From Aquiflexum lacus (GTDB lineage Bacteria; Bacteroidota; Bacteroidia; Cytophagales; Cyclobacteriaceae), in the NCBI RefSeq assembly GCF_015476655.1, contig NZ_JABFHF010000005.1, positions 205,829-269,828 of the forward strand: a DNA stretch of 64,000 bases. The letters run 5' to 3'. Positions 23,049-32,361 of the stretch are shown one piece after another (position 1 is the first letter of the stretch; every line of letters starts with the position of its first letter). The position numbers and the translations under genes are program-made. The notes beneath the pieces are model-generated. The model saw nothing but the letters and a program-made list of their open reading frames with translations, did no database searches and was not told where the DNA came from.

Positions 23049-25022
23049 ATGAAAAAAATATTGAAATGGCTTGGCCTGTTTGTTTTTGGTTTGATCTTAT
23101 TTGTGGCAATTGTCTTGGCAATTACCGGAATCCCAAAGTCCCCGGCAATTTCCACTGAAAATGTGCCAAGAATTCCACTAAGCTATGGGTTGAAAACAGT
23201 AAAGACACTCGATCAGTCTGAAAATTTAATGCGGTATGCAGGCTGGTCATTAGCAGGTGATGGAAATAGAATTCTTGTTCATAAATTAGATAATTTCAAT
23301 CCTGTACTTTATAGTATCGATGGTCCAGGAATGGAATTGCTTCCTGTAGAAGAAATCCCTAAAAATACCGCAAGACTTATCGGAAATCCCAATCTTGATA
23401 AAAAGGAATTAGTATATGCGAAGGATAAAGACGGAGATGAGCAGTTTGCACTGTACCTATATAATAGGGAAACTGGTAAATCTACCTTGCTTACTCCCGG
23501 AGAAGATAAAAATGTGGCACCTAGGTATCACCCTTCCGGTGAATGGATTCTCTATCAAAAAAATAAACCCGGATCAAAAAACTATGATTTATATCGTCAG
23601 AATCCAAATGAACCCGGAAAAGAAGAATTGATTTTGGAAATGGAAGGTTTATGGACAATAGACGATTGGTCTCCTGATGGAAAACAAATTTCCGTGCGAA
23701 AGTACATCTCAGCAACCGAAAAACAACCCTATATTTTAACCCTAGAGACTGCCGAATTGATTCCTCTTGCCATAGATACCACCGTAAAAGCCAATTTCGA
23801 TAGGCTTGAGTGGAGTGAAGAAGGAGAGAAGTTGTTTTTCGCAAGTACCTATTTATCCGATTTTCAAAAACTCCATCAATATGACCTCAATACAGGCAGG
23901 GATAGTCTCCTATTAGCGGATTTCAATTGGGATATTTCTACAGTATTCAATTCGCCTGATGGCAATTGGCTGAGTTTTACAGTAAATGAGGATGGACAAA
24001 AACAAGTTTATTTTTACGACTTGAGAAACGGTAAACTCGAAACCATACCTAATTTGCCTTTTGGAAATGTTGAGAATGTTACTTTCAATAGAAAGAGAGA
24101 TGCTATAATTGGCTTTGGATTGACAACTGTCAACAATTCAACTAATATTTATAGTTATGACCTGGAAACCAAAGAGTTGATACAATGGACAGATTTTACT
24201 TCGGATGAGGATTTACCCAATCCTGAAATTATCCATTACCCTACTTTTGATATCGATTCATTAACAGGTAAAAAAAGAAACATAACTGCTTATTATCACA
24301 AACCACCGGCAAATTTTGAAAAACCATACCCGGTTATCATTGATATCCATGGTGGCCCTATGGCCCAAATGACGATAGAACGTATGCCGCAATGGTATCC
24401 TTTACTGACAAAAGGAATTGCTTTTCTGGCGCCTAATGTTCGGGGATCTACAGGTTTTGGAAGTACTTTTACCGACTTGGACAATGGATTGAAACGTGAG
24501 GACGCGGTAAAAGACATTGGCGCATTATTGGATTGGATTAAAGCACACCCGGACCTTGATGAAAATCGGGTAATTGTATTTGGAGCATCCTATGGAGGAT
24601 ATATGGCTTTGGCCTCAGCGGTTCATTATTCAGACAGAATATTGGGCGCTGTCGATTTTTTTGGGATGGCAAATTTTATCACAAGTAGCCAGAGCAGCAA
24701 TGAAATATTAAAGGATGCAGACAAAATTGAGTATGGAGATATTCAAGTTCCAGAAATCAGGGAATTTCTTGAAAAGATATCACCTTTAAACAATCTTGAA
24801 AAAATCAATATTCCCATATTTATTTATCAGGGAGCCAATGACTCAAGGGTCAATGTCAACGAATCCAGACAAATGGTGGAGGCCCTAAAAAATGAAGGCA
24901 AAACTGTGTGGTATATTGAAGCCTCTGATGAAGGGCATAGTATTACAAAGCCACTTAACCTTTTATATGTCCCTTCTGCCTTTTACCTGTTTGTAGATGA
25001 GTTGTTGGAAGAAAGTAATTAA
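23049..25022 (+). CDS. S9 family prolyl oligopeptidase-type peptidase
   Basis: A 657-residue serine peptidase. The N-terminal hydrophobic segment (about 5-27) is a signal anchor or signal peptide, so it acts in the periplasm. A seven-bladed-propeller region (about 60-390, with PD40-like repeats such as SPDGKQISVRKY) filters substrates. The C-terminal alpha/beta hydrolase holds the triad S514 (GASYGGYMAL), D598 (GANDSRVN) and H630 (DEGHSI). HGGPMAQMT before the core is typical of the S9 family. It cleaves peptides, probably after Pro or similar residues; exact subfamily (DPP IV-like versus acylaminoacyl-like) is not decided. It stands alone in its transcription direction. Confidence 0.92.
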   Translation: MKKILKWLGLFVFGLILFVAIVLAITGIPKSPAISTENVPRIPLSYGLKTVKTLDQSENLMRYAGWSLAGDGNRILVHKLDNFNPVLYSIDGPGMELLPVEEIPKNTARLIGNPNLDKKELVYAKDKDGDEQFALYLYNRETGKSTLLTPGEDKNVAPRYHPSGEWILYQKNKPGSKNYDLYRQNPNEPGKEELILEMEGLWTIDDWSPDGKQISVRKYISATEKQPYILTLETAELIPLAIDTTVKANFDRLEWSEEGEKLFFASTYLSDFQKLHQYDLNTGRDSLLLADFNWDISTVFNSPDGNWLSFTVNEDGQKQVYFYDLRNGKLETIPNLPFGNVENVTFNRKRDAIIGFGLTTVNNSTNIYSYDLETKELIQWTDFTSDEDLPNPEIIHYPTFDIDSLTGKKRNITAYYHKPPANFEKPYPVIIDIHGGPMAQMTIERMPQWYPLLTKGIAFLAPNVRGSTGFGSTFTDLDNGLKREDAVKDIGALLDWIKAHPDLDENRVIVFGASYGGYMALASAVHYSDRILGAVDFFGMANFITSSQSSNEILKDADKIEYGDIQVPEIREFLEKISPLNNLEKINIPIFIYQGANDSRVNVNESRQMVEALKNEGKTVWYIEASDEGHSITKPLNLLYVPSAFYLFVDELLEESN

Positions 25023-25204
25023 GGACTTCATCAAATATGATAATTAAATTATCGCTGTTAACAATCATAATAGCTTTCTGTTAAAATCCGGAAAGATTTG
25101 TTGGCATATATGTAGGCATCAAGTTCCTAGAATTATTTCCCATTTGTTTGGCGTAATTTTTCTTACAACTTAAATTTTACATTTTTTTTAATCCAACCAA
25201 AAAA

Positions 25205-25234
25205 AAACCAACGTCACTTCCGCAACGATGGTTT
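25205..25234 (-). terminator. terminator of pdhA
   Basis: On the minus strand AAACCATCGT pairs with ACGTTGGTTT and a run of Ts follows. It lies 25 bases after the pdhA stop. Confidence 0.7.
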
Positions 25235-25258
25235 ATGTATTGAGATGTCAAAATAGTT

Positions 25259-26278
25259 TTACTCCATAACAAAAGGATAATCCTCTTGTTTGTAGACGTC
25301 CTTAAAGGCGTCCTGTCCGTCAGGCCAAGGGGATTCTTCGGCGAACTTCACGGCATCTTCAACTTGCTTTTTGACCTTTTTATCGATTGCGGTAATTTCA
25401 TCCTCTGTGAGGATTTTATTGTCCATGATGGTTTTCTTTACTTGCTCGATGGGGTCACGTCCTTTGTATTCCTCTACTTCCTCTCGGGTTCTGTATTTCT
25501 GTGGATCAGACATGGAATGTCCTTTGTACCTGTAAGTCCTGAATTCCAAGAGGGTTGGACCATCTCCTTTTCTCGCTCTTTCGGCTGCTTCTGCTACTGC
25601 TTCATGCACAGCTTCCACACTCATGCCATCCACAGGGAATGAAGGCATGTCATAAGCTTCACCGATAGTATAAAGCTCCGTGACATTGGAGGTTCTTGCT
25701 ACAGATGTTCCCATGGCATAACCATTGTTTTCTATCACGAAAATCACAGGGGTTTTGTATAGCATGGCAAGATTCAGGGCCTCATGAACAGCTCCTTGTC
25801 TTACAGCTCCATCTCCCATATGGCAGATGCAAAGATTTTTTGTTCCTTGATATTTTTCTGCGAAACCGATTCCCAGGCCCATAGGAACTTGCGCTCCAAC
25901 GATTCCATGACCGCCCATGAAATTTCTTTCTTTGTCAAAAATGTGCATCGAACCACCTTTTCCTTTGGTGGTGCCTGTGACTTTGCCAAAAAGTTCGGCC
26001 ATCACTGCACCCGGGTCAGTTCCCAAGCCAAGTGGATGGGCATGGTCTCTGTAAGCGGTGATCCACTTATCGTCTTTTGTCAAGGCAGTGATTGCACCTG
26101 AAGCACAGGCTTCCTGTCCGATATATAAGTGGCAGAAACCTCTTATTTTTTGCTGTCCGTATAGTTGACCTGCTTTTTCTTCAAACCGCCTCATCAACAG
26201 CATGCTTTCGTACCAATACGCATAAGTTTCTTTGGAATATTTTGCTTTTGCTTTGGTAGCAGTACTCTTTTTTGCCAT
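25259..26278 (-). CDS. pdhA: pyruvate dehydrogenase E1 component, alpha subunit
   Basis: A 339-residue protein read from ATG 26278 (MAKKSTATKAKAKYSKETYA); an upstream in-frame start at 26314 would add 12 atypical residues. It is the TPP-binding alpha subunit of the pyruvate dehydrogenase complex, which with the beta subunit and E2/E3 converts pyruvate to acetyl-CoA. The TPP motif begins GDGAVRQGAVHEALN and ends VIFVIENN. Phosphorylation-loop-type RYKGHSMSDPQKYR is also present. The beta subunit is not adjacent in the window. A hairpin terminator follows, and divergent recF lies upstream. Confidence 0.93.
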   Translation of the reverse strand: MAKKSTATKAKAKYSKETYAYWYESMLLMRRFEEKAGQLYGQQKIRGFCHLYIGQEACASGAITALTKDDKWITAYRDHAHPLGLGTDPGAVMAELFGKVTGTTKGKGGSMHIFDKERNFMGGHGIVGAQVPMGLGIGFAEKYQGTKNLCICHMGDGAVRQGAVHEALNLAMLYKTPVIFVIENNGYAMGTSVARTSNVTELYTIGEAYDMPSFPVDGMSVEAVHEAVAEAAERARKGDGPTLLEFRTYRYKGHSMSDPQKYRTREEVEEYKGRDPIEQVKKTIMDNKILTEDEITAIDKKVKKQVEDAVKFAEESPWPDGQDAFKDVYKQEDYPFVME

Positions 26279-26383
26279 ATCGATTATAATAAAATATGCT
26301 AAATTAGGCCTCAAATATAATCAAAACGGCTGAATTTTAAGGCCGATTGCGAAAATAGTCAAAAACCTTACAGATTAGGCAAC

Positions 26384-27493
26384 ATGTACCTGAAAAATAT
26401 CCGCCTGCAACAGTTTAAGAATTATCAGAAGGCCGAGGTACAGTTCTCCAGCGAAATCAATTGTTTTGTAGGCATCAATGGCAGTGGTAAAACCAATCTT
26501 TTGGACGCCATACATTATCTATGTCTGACCAAAAGCGCGATCAATGGGGTGGACATGCTCAATATCCTGCATAACAAAGATTTTTTTACGGTTTTTGGAG
26601 ATTTTGACCTGGAAGGAAAGGAAATAGAAGTGCGCTGTATTTTTGAAAGTGGGAAAAAAAAGCAGCTTTTACAAAACAGGAAAGCCATTGAGAAGATGAG
26701 TGATCATGTGGGCTTACTGCCTGTGGTGATGATTGCCCCTGATGATACCGGACTGATCAAAGACGGCAGTGAGGAGAGACGAAGGTTTTTTGACAACATG
26801 CTCTGTCAGATGGATAAGCAATATTTGGATCAGTTGGTCAGGTATCAACATTTTCTGAAACAAAGAAATGCACTCATCAAACAGTTTGCGGATAAAGGCC
26901 GCTGGGACAGTGCCTTTATTGAACCCTATGACCGGGAAATAATCAGTCTTTCCAAAAAAATAGCAACTGCGAGGAAATCCTTTCTCGAAGAATACTATCC
27001 CATATTGAAGGAGTTTTATAATATTATATCTGACAATCAAGAGCAAATAGGGGTGGCCTATGAAACCCATTGTTCAGGTGCTGAGTTTGAAAAAGAATTC
27101 AAAGCCAGTGCGCAAAAGGACTTTTTACTGAAAAGGACCAATATGGGTATCCATAAAGACGATTTTGTTTTTGAAATCGAAGGCTATCCCATCAGAAAAT
27201 TCGGATCCCAAGGTCAACAGAAATCCTTTGTCATAGCCTTGAAGCTGGCTCAATTTCAGATTTTTTTGACCCACAAAAAGACCAAACCGATATTACTGTT
27301 GGATGATATTTTTGACAAATTGGACGACAATAGGATCGGGAAGCTGATGAATCTTGTGGCTGATCATAGATTCGGACAGTTGTTCATTTCGGATGCAAGG
27401 CCCGAACGGTCAAAAGAAATTCTGGCTGGAATTGGGGCAGAAAGTCGTTTTTTCCTGGTCAAAGATGGTGAGATTGGAAACTGGGATCAATAA
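26384..27493 (+). CDS. recF: DNA replication and repair protein RecF
   Basis: A 369-residue SMC-like ATPase that helps load RecA at gaps. Walker A is GINGSGKT (30-37). The RecF N-terminus MYLKNIRLQQFKNYQKAEV is typical, as are ERRRFFDNMLCQ in the middle, the signature-like FGSQGQQKSFVIALKLAQ and Walker B PILLLDDIFDKLDD. Length and order are normal. It is divergent from pdhA with a 105-base gap and overlaps the convergent DoxX gene by 7 bases at its 3' end. Confidence 0.95.
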   Translation: MYLKNIRLQQFKNYQKAEVQFSSEINCFVGINGSGKTNLLDAIHYLCLTKSAINGVDMLNILHNKDFFTVFGDFDLEGKEIEVRCIFESGKKKQLLQNRKAIEKMSDHVGLLPVVMIAPDDTGLIKDGSEERRRFFDNMLCQMDKQYLDQLVRYQHFLKQRNALIKQFADKGRWDSAFIEPYDREIISLSKKIATARKSFLEEYYPILKEFYNIISDNQEQIGVAYETHCSGAEFEKEFKASAQKDFLLKRTNMGIHKDDFVFEIEGYPIRKFGSQGQQKSFVIALKLAQFQIFLTHKKTKPILLLDDIFDKLDDNRIGKLMNLVADHRFGQLFISDARPERSKEILAGIGAESRFFLVKDGEIGNWDQ

Positions 27494-27903
27494 GATCCGT
27501 TTTTGATTATCTGAGCATCAACAGAATATTTTCCAGGTCCTGCAAACATCAAGAAAACAAAAATGACCAAAAACAGTAAGCCTTTCTCTTGGTTTGAAAA
27601 GGGGTCATCCCCATGCACCACAAAGGAGATCACTGCCATATTAATGATCAGAGGAATCAAGGTTAATCTGGATAGAAAACCCAAGGCGAGTAAAATGGCA
27701 CAAAAGAATTCGGCGAAAATGACCAATTGTAAAGATGCAGCAGGACCTAAGCCTATGGGATCGCTGAAAGTGGTCAGTCTTTCACTGAAATTTTCTATTT
27801 TTGCCCAACCGTGTGTGACCAGCATCAGGGATGTTGAAATCCTCAATATAGCTAATCCCAAATCCTGGAGAAATGGAGTGGTGGAAAAGAATAACTTTTT
27901 CAT
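27487..27903 (-). CDS. DoxX family membrane protein
   Basis: A 138-residue integral membrane protein with four predicted helices (about 12-32, 55-75, 79-97 and 108-128). LAILRISTSLMLVTHGWAKIENF and AEFFCAILLALGFLSRLT are the DoxX hallmarks. Family members are linked to quinone or thiol redox functions, but the role here is unknown. Its 3' end overlaps that of recF by 7 bases. Confidence 0.85.
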   Translation of the reverse strand: MKKLFFSTTPFLQDLGLAILRISTSLMLVTHGWAKIENFSERLTTFSDPIGLGPAASLQLVIFAEFFCAILLALGFLSRLTLIPLIINMAVISFVVHGDDPFSNQEKGLLFLVIFVFLMFAGPGKYSVDAQIIKNGSY

Positions 27904-28037
27904 GGTTTAAGGGGTTTGGAAAGGGTAATCGATTGAATATCCTCAAAAATAATAATTATTCTATAACTGATTCCTACATTTAAAACTTAAGTGTAAAGTT
28001 GAATCCAATATCACTACCTTTCATGAATATACCTTCG

Positions 28038-29153
28038 ATGATGAAAAAGTTTCTTTACCTGATTTTATTAGTATTTGTAAGTGCCAATGTCCATGGACAA
28101 GCGCCGACACAGGCCTATTTGGATTATATGAATGGGCTTGAAAATTATGTCCAAAATGATCTCTATGGAAAAGTTGCGGCAGTTTTGTATGATGTAGATG
28201 AACTTCCTCCGGCTGAGGATTACATCAATTTTGTAAAGCAGATCAAAAAAGAGCTAGACGGATATTTAGAGGAAAATGCATCAGGTTTGGAAATTTCTGA
28301 AAAAGAGCAGGCCAAGGTTTTTACCAATACCATGCTTGTCCAATTGGGAGATCTATATTTGGATAGGGGCCAGGAATTGGATACCTCCGAAAAGCTGTTG
28401 TTTTTGGAAAAGTTCTTTGGAGATACAGGGCTTGAAACTTCAATTCTGGAACTATCAGATGACCTTGCAAGATCCATGATGATGAGTGTTCATGGAGCGT
28501 TGGGAATTCCTTTTGGTATGCCCAATGAGCAGGTAGCCGCTTTTGTTGAAGAATTGGAAGAGCCAAAAAAGGAAATGTTTATGGCCGCCTTGATACAGAA
28601 CGACATGATGATGCTAACAGGTGGTTATGACAAAAACAAAAGTCAGGTAGAGGGTTTTAAAAGGGCGTATCCGCAATCCATGCACATCGGGAATTTGGAT
28701 GCTGGTTTGATTTCGATAGAAAAGCTTAGGGCCGGTGCAGAGGTAGAGAATTTTTCATTTGTTGATCTGGAAGGAAATCAGGTGAGTCTTGCAGATTTCA
28801 AAGATAAGATCATTTACCTGGATCTTTGGGCGAGCTGGTGCGGCCCATGCATCAACACCTTCAGGACCAAAACCCCGGAATTTGAAACAAAGTTGAGGGA
28901 TAAGGAGGATGTGGTTCTGATGTACATCTCCATAGATGAAAAGGAAGAACCTTGGCGAAATTACCTCAGCAAAAATCCCATGAGGGGAACTCATCTTTTT
29001 GCAGGAAAAGGATTTCAGGCAGAAATCATGCAATACTTTAAGGTTTGGGGTATTCCCCGCTACCTGATTATCGGGAAAGACAATAAAATCATCGACGTCA
29101 ACGCCCCTAGGCCTGGAGATGAAGCCTTTGAGGTCTTGTCCAAAATTCAGTGA
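28038..29153 (+). CDS. secreted thioredoxin-like (TlpA/AhpC-TSA type) protein
   Basis: A protein of about 372 residues whose start is placed at the tandem ATGs 28038/28041, because MKKFLYLILLVFVSANVHGQ is then a proper signal peptide. Upstream in-frame starts (TTG 27999, ATG 28023) are less likely. The N-terminal 240 residues are a helical region without a recognised family (DUF4369-like domains occupy this place in relatives, but none is evident). The C-terminal thioredoxin fold carries WASWCGPC near residue 266, with a cis-Pro in GIPRYLII. It likely acts as a periplasmic thiol-disulfide oxidoreductase. It stands alone. Confidence 0.85.
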   Translation: MMKKFLYLILLVFVSANVHGQAPTQAYLDYMNGLENYVQNDLYGKVAAVLYDVDELPPAEDYINFVKQIKKELDGYLEENASGLEISEKEQAKVFTNTMLVQLGDLYLDRGQELDTSEKLLFLEKFFGDTGLETSILELSDDLARSMMMSVHGALGIPFGMPNEQVAAFVEELEEPKKEMFMAALIQNDMMMLTGGYDKNKSQVEGFKRAYPQSMHIGNLDAGLISIEKLRAGAEVENFSFVDLEGNQVSLADFKDKIIYLDLWASWCGPCINTFRTKTPEFETKLRDKEDVVLMYISIDEKEEPWRNYLSKNPMRGTHLFAGKGFQAEIMQYFKVWGIPRYLIIGKDNKIIDVNAPRPGDEAFEVLSKIQ

Positions 29154-29290
29154 TCAGTTTTCGGTAGGCAGTTTCCAGTTTGTGTAAGAGATCAATGATC
29201 AGTTTAGGTTTAATGTTATGTGTTTGGTTATGTTTGCTAAGGCAAACTGCCCACTGCGACTGCCTACTGAAATCTGCCTACTGCGACTGA
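29154..29290. repeat. intergenic repeat of the ACTGCGACTGCCTACTG type
   Basis: Between two convergent genes, units GGCAGTTT, TGATCAGTTT (twice), and CCCACTGCGACTGCCTACTG followed by CTGCCTACTGCGACTGAG occur. Related words return at 49385-49530 (CAGTCGCAAGTGG, AACACTGCGACTAA). The origin is unknown. Confidence 0.55.
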
Positions 29291-30198
29291 GCAACCCCCC
29301 AAAGATTCTCCGGATACTCACCAGTTTCATGCATCCTTTTCAAGGAGTCAATGACTATAGGTTTATCTTCTGTATAGGTGACGCCGAACCAGGTTTTTCC
29401 GCCTTCTAAAATTTCGAAGGCAGCTTTTCCTGATTGAATCAAATTGTTGGCAACGGTTGGGATATAGAATTCGGATTTGAGGTTTTCCTGATTTGCGGGT
29501 AGGAATTTATGCCACATTTCCTCAATGTCCGAAAAAACGGCTTGATGAAATCCCCAAAAATTCATTGAAACTGGAGTTCCTTCTTTGATTTCGATCACTT
29601 CTCCATCACCTTTAGCAAGAATTTTTCCTCCGTCCTTTGCGATGGCGGTTCTTTCTACCATGCCTACCAGTTGATTGGCATCGTTCATGCTGCAGACGCC
29701 TCGGCTGACAGTTCCGTGATCTGACAATACATTTTGGATGGCATAGCCTACCATGGCATGTAGATTGGGCTGTACGCCATTGGTCAGGAATTTACTGATT
29801 ACTTCAAAAGCTTCTTTGCCATAAAAATCATCCGCATTGATAACCGCAAAAGGTTCTGCAATGGCGTCCTTGGCGCATAATACAGCATGTGCGGTGCCAT
29901 AAGGTTTCACCCTATCGGGATGTTGAAATTTGCTGGGCACAAAACTGTTGAGCGCCTGAAGTACAAAGTCAACCTCAATCTTTCCTTCCAGCTTGGGCAA
30001 TAGCAGTTCTTTCGTCATTTCAAGAATTTCTTCTCTTACAATCAGCACTACCTTTCCAAAACCTGCCCTGATGGCATCATAAATGGAATATTCTAAGATG
30101 GTTTCTCCATTGGGGCCAAAGCCGTCAATTTGTTTATTTCCTCCATATCTACTTCCCATTCCTGCTGCGAGGACCAAAAGTGTTGGTTTGATTTCCAT
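29278..30198 (-). CDS. sugar nucleotidyltransferase (NTP_transferase family)
   Basis: A 306-residue nucleotidyltransferase. The N-terminal signature is LAAGMGSRYGGNKQIDGFGPNGE (in pieces, about 9-32), with G-rich nucleotide loop and conserved Lys. VINADDFYG (about 119-127) gives the metal-binding Asp. KPYGTAHAVLCAKDAI is also typical. It transfers a nucleotide to a sugar phosphate; whether glucose-1-phosphate or another substrate is used cannot be decided. No neighbours of a sugar pathway are seen. The 3' end lies in the ACTGCGACTG repeat. Confidence 0.85.
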   Translation of the reverse strand: MEIKPTLLVLAAGMGSRYGGNKQIDGFGPNGETILEYSIYDAIRAGFGKVVLIVREEILEMTKELLLPKLEGKIEVDFVLQALNSFVPSKFQHPDRVKPYGTAHAVLCAKDAIAEPFAVINADDFYGKEAFEVISKFLTNGVQPNLHAMVGYAIQNVLSDHGTVSRGVCSMNDANQLVGMVERTAIAKDGGKILAKGDGEVIEIKEGTPVSMNFWGFHQAVFSDIEEMWHKFLPANQENLKSEFYIPTVANNLIQSGKAAFEILEGGKTWFGVTYTEDKPIVIDSLKRMHETGEYPENLWGVAQSQ

Positions 30199-30507
30199 AA
30201 AGTTATTTTTAATTAATCTTCAAAATTACTGCTTTCATGAAAGATACAAAGCCAGAGTACTATTATTTCTAAACTCAGAATCCTCTGATAAAGATCACTA
30301 TTTTTAGAATAAGGTTTCTATATCACTTGGTTTTATAGAAATTTTCATGAAAGTATTTAAAATAGGGTTAAAAATATGCCTGTTAATTAAAAATAATGTA
30401 AATTTTTATAAAATCAGGTTCAAAAATAATCTTGAAATACTTTTTTATTACTTTTTCTTTTACATTAGCACTGCTTTTCTAACAAATCGCCATTTAAATT
30501 GAAAAAA

Positions 30508-30846
30508 ATGAAAAAAATCGAAGCAATCATTAGAACATCCAAATTTGAGGAGATCTATACCTGTGTCGCGGCATTGGGCGTGAAATTCCTCACCTTCTAC
30601 GAGGTCAAGGGCATGGGTATGGAACACGCAAGGCAACAGACCTATAGAGGGGTTGCATATGAACCCTCCTATATTCCAAGAACAAAACTTGAAATAGTGA
30701 CGGTGGAGGATTTGGTGGAACCCGTAGTGGACTGTATCCTGAAAATGGGTAAAACAGGCGAAGTCGGTGATGGGAAGATATTTATCTACGAAGCCTTGGA
30801 AGCCTACAGAATCAGAAACAGTGATACTGGTGAGGAAGCATTATAG
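30508..30846 (+). CDS. nitrogen regulatory protein P-II
   Basis: A PII signal protein of about 112 residues from ATG 30508 (MKKIEAIIRTSKFEEI); an in-frame TTG at 30499 is possible. The T-loop retains the uridylylation-site tyrosine in the context QQTYRGVAYEP. The B-loop/C-terminal blocks TGEVGDGKIFI and IRNSDTG are present for ATP/ADP and 2-oxoglutarate binding. It lies 171 bases before the ammonium transporter amt, the classic glnK-amtB pairing, so it probably blocks the channel when nitrogen is plentiful. A purine-rich AAGAAACAAG repeat tract lies in between. Confidence 0.92.
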   Translation: MKKIEAIIRTSKFEEIYTCVAALGVKFLTFYEVKGMGMEHARQQTYRGVAYEPSYIPRTKLEIVTVEDLVEPVVDCILKMGKTGEVGDGKIFIYEALEAYRIRNSDTGEEAL

Positions 30847-30905
30847 AAACAAGAATCAAGAAACAAGAGCCAAGAAATAAGAAGCCAGATGCGAGATGCG
30901 GGAAG
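30847..30905. repeat. AAGAAACAAG-type tract between PII and amt
   Basis: Degenerate short repeats (GAAACAAGAATCAAG, AAACAAGAGCCAAG, AAATAAGAAGCCAG) followed by ATGCGAGATGCGGG. The style is common in Bacteroidetes intergenic DNA. Confidence 0.5.
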
Positions 30906-31017
30906 GGGGATGTGAAAAGGGGGGGCAAGCTAATAGAAAATATTATGCTAAAATCTAACTCTAAAATTCGGTTTCATACATCAAAATTTTATTACAATAC
31001 ACTAACCTATCAAACCT

Positions 31018-32250
31018 ATGAATCAAGAAATGTTTACAATCAATAACCTGTGGATGATGGTGGCCACCATTTTGGTCTTTATCATGCACTTGGGCTTTGC
31101 CAGTCTCGAAGCAGGACTGACGAGGGCCAAAAACACAGTCAATATTCTTTTCAAAAATACGATTATTCCTGCTATAGGACTTTTGACTTACGCCTTTATC
31201 GGTTTCAACCTCATGTATCCCGGGGATGATTTTGCAGGTGGTTTTTTCGGATTGGCTGGTATTGGAATAACTTTACCTGAAGGTTGGGACACCTTTGCCT
31301 ATAATGAGGGATATACCTTTTTCACAGATTTTATTTTTCAGGCCATGTTTGCAGCTACAGCTGCGACCATCGTTTCTGGAGCGGTGGCAGAAAGGGTTAA
31401 ATTGGGACCTTTTATATTTTTCTCAATTCTATATGTAGGAATTTGCTATCCTATCGTCGGGATGTGGAAGTGGGGAGGGGGATTTCTTGATTCCATGGAT
31501 ATCCCTTTTTATGATTTTGCAGGATCTACCATTGTCCATTCAGTTGGGGGATGGGGTGCACTTGTTGGAGCTTTTCTATTGGGACCAAGATTGGGTAAAT
31601 ATACCGAATCCGGTATGAAGGCCATCCCTGGGCACAATATTCCTATGGCTACCATTGGGGTATTTTTGCTTTGGTTTGGCTGGTTTGGATTCAATGGTGG
31701 CTCGGTTTTGACTGCTGATCCCGGCACTGTTTCTTTGGTTTTTGTCACTACGGCAATTGCCGGTGCTGCCGGTGCTTTTGGGGCATTGATTGCGTCTTAT
31801 CTGAAATTTAAGACTTACGACATCACGATGGTACTCAATGGAATTCTTGCAGGATTGGTGGGAATTACGGCAGGGGCAGACCAGATGGGCGTTGGTGAGG
31901 CTGCTATCATCGGGTTTGTAGGCGGTACATTGGTGGTTTTTGCAGTTGTGTTTTTTGACAGAATTAAAATCGATGACCCTGTAGGTGCGATATCTGTTCA
32001 CTTGATTGGAGGTATTTGGGGAACTTTGGCAGTGGGTCTTTTCGGGAATCTTGCAGGGTTCCAGCAAGTGCTTTCCCAATTGATTGGGATAGGCGTGGTA
32101 GGAGCATTTTGTTTTGCGACCAGTTGGCTGATATTCTTCTCGATGAAAAGAACGATTGGTATACGCGTAGATGAAAGAGAGGAATTGGAAGGTCTCGATA
32201 TCAACGAACACAGCATGCAGGCTTATCCTGATTTTGCTTCAAAAAACTAA
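31018..32250 (+). CDS. amt: ammonium transporter
   Basis: A 410-residue Amt/MEP/Rh channel with about 11 membrane helices. The twin pore histidines are H174 (STIVHSVGGWG) and H328 (ISVHLIGGIWG). The family signature appears in IPGHNIPMATIGVFLLWFGW and DPVGAISVH. The N-terminus (MNQEMFTINNLWMMVATILV) has no separate signal peptide. It conducts ammonium across the inner membrane and is paired with the PII gene upstream. A strong hairpin terminator follows. Confidence 0.95.
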   Translation: MNQEMFTINNLWMMVATILVFIMHLGFASLEAGLTRAKNTVNILFKNTIIPAIGLLTYAFIGFNLMYPGDDFAGGFFGLAGIGITLPEGWDTFAYNEGYTFFTDFIFQAMFAATAATIVSGAVAERVKLGPFIFFSILYVGICYPIVGMWKWGGGFLDSMDIPFYDFAGSTIVHSVGGWGALVGAFLLGPRLGKYTESGMKAIPGHNIPMATIGVFLLWFGWFGFNGGSVLTADPGTVSLVFVTTAIAGAAGAFGALIASYLKFKTYDITMVLNGILAGLVGITAGADQMGVGEAAIIGFVGGTLVVFAVVFFDRIKIDDPVGAISVHLIGGIWGTLAVGLFGNLAGFQQVLSQLIGIGVVGAFCFATSWLIFFSMKRTIGIRVDEREELEGLDINEHSMQAYPDFASKN

Positions 32251-32253
32251 AAT

Positions 32254-32308
32254 AAAATATCAAAAGGGACCTGAGGAATTTTTTTCCTCAGGTCCCTTTT
32301 GATATTTT
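32254..32308. terminator. strong bidirectional hairpin after amt
   Basis: Perfect 25-base arms lie at 32254-32278 and 32284-32308 around TTTTT, with a T-rich end on both strands. It lies between the ends of convergent amt and nadC, and can serve both. Confidence 0.9.
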
Positions 32309-32361
32309 AATTGTTATGGCAGAATAGTGACATCCATAAAAAGCACTGAAGAAACAATCCA

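Noticed and set aside
27999..28037. Upstream TTG start for the thioredoxin-like protein
   Set aside because: It would bury the signal peptide behind 13 residues; the tandem ATGs give a normal signal sequence.
31576..32211. 211-codon open frame opposite amt
   Set aside because: Antisense to the ammonium transporter, with Cys/His/Lys-rich nonsense composition; a shadow.
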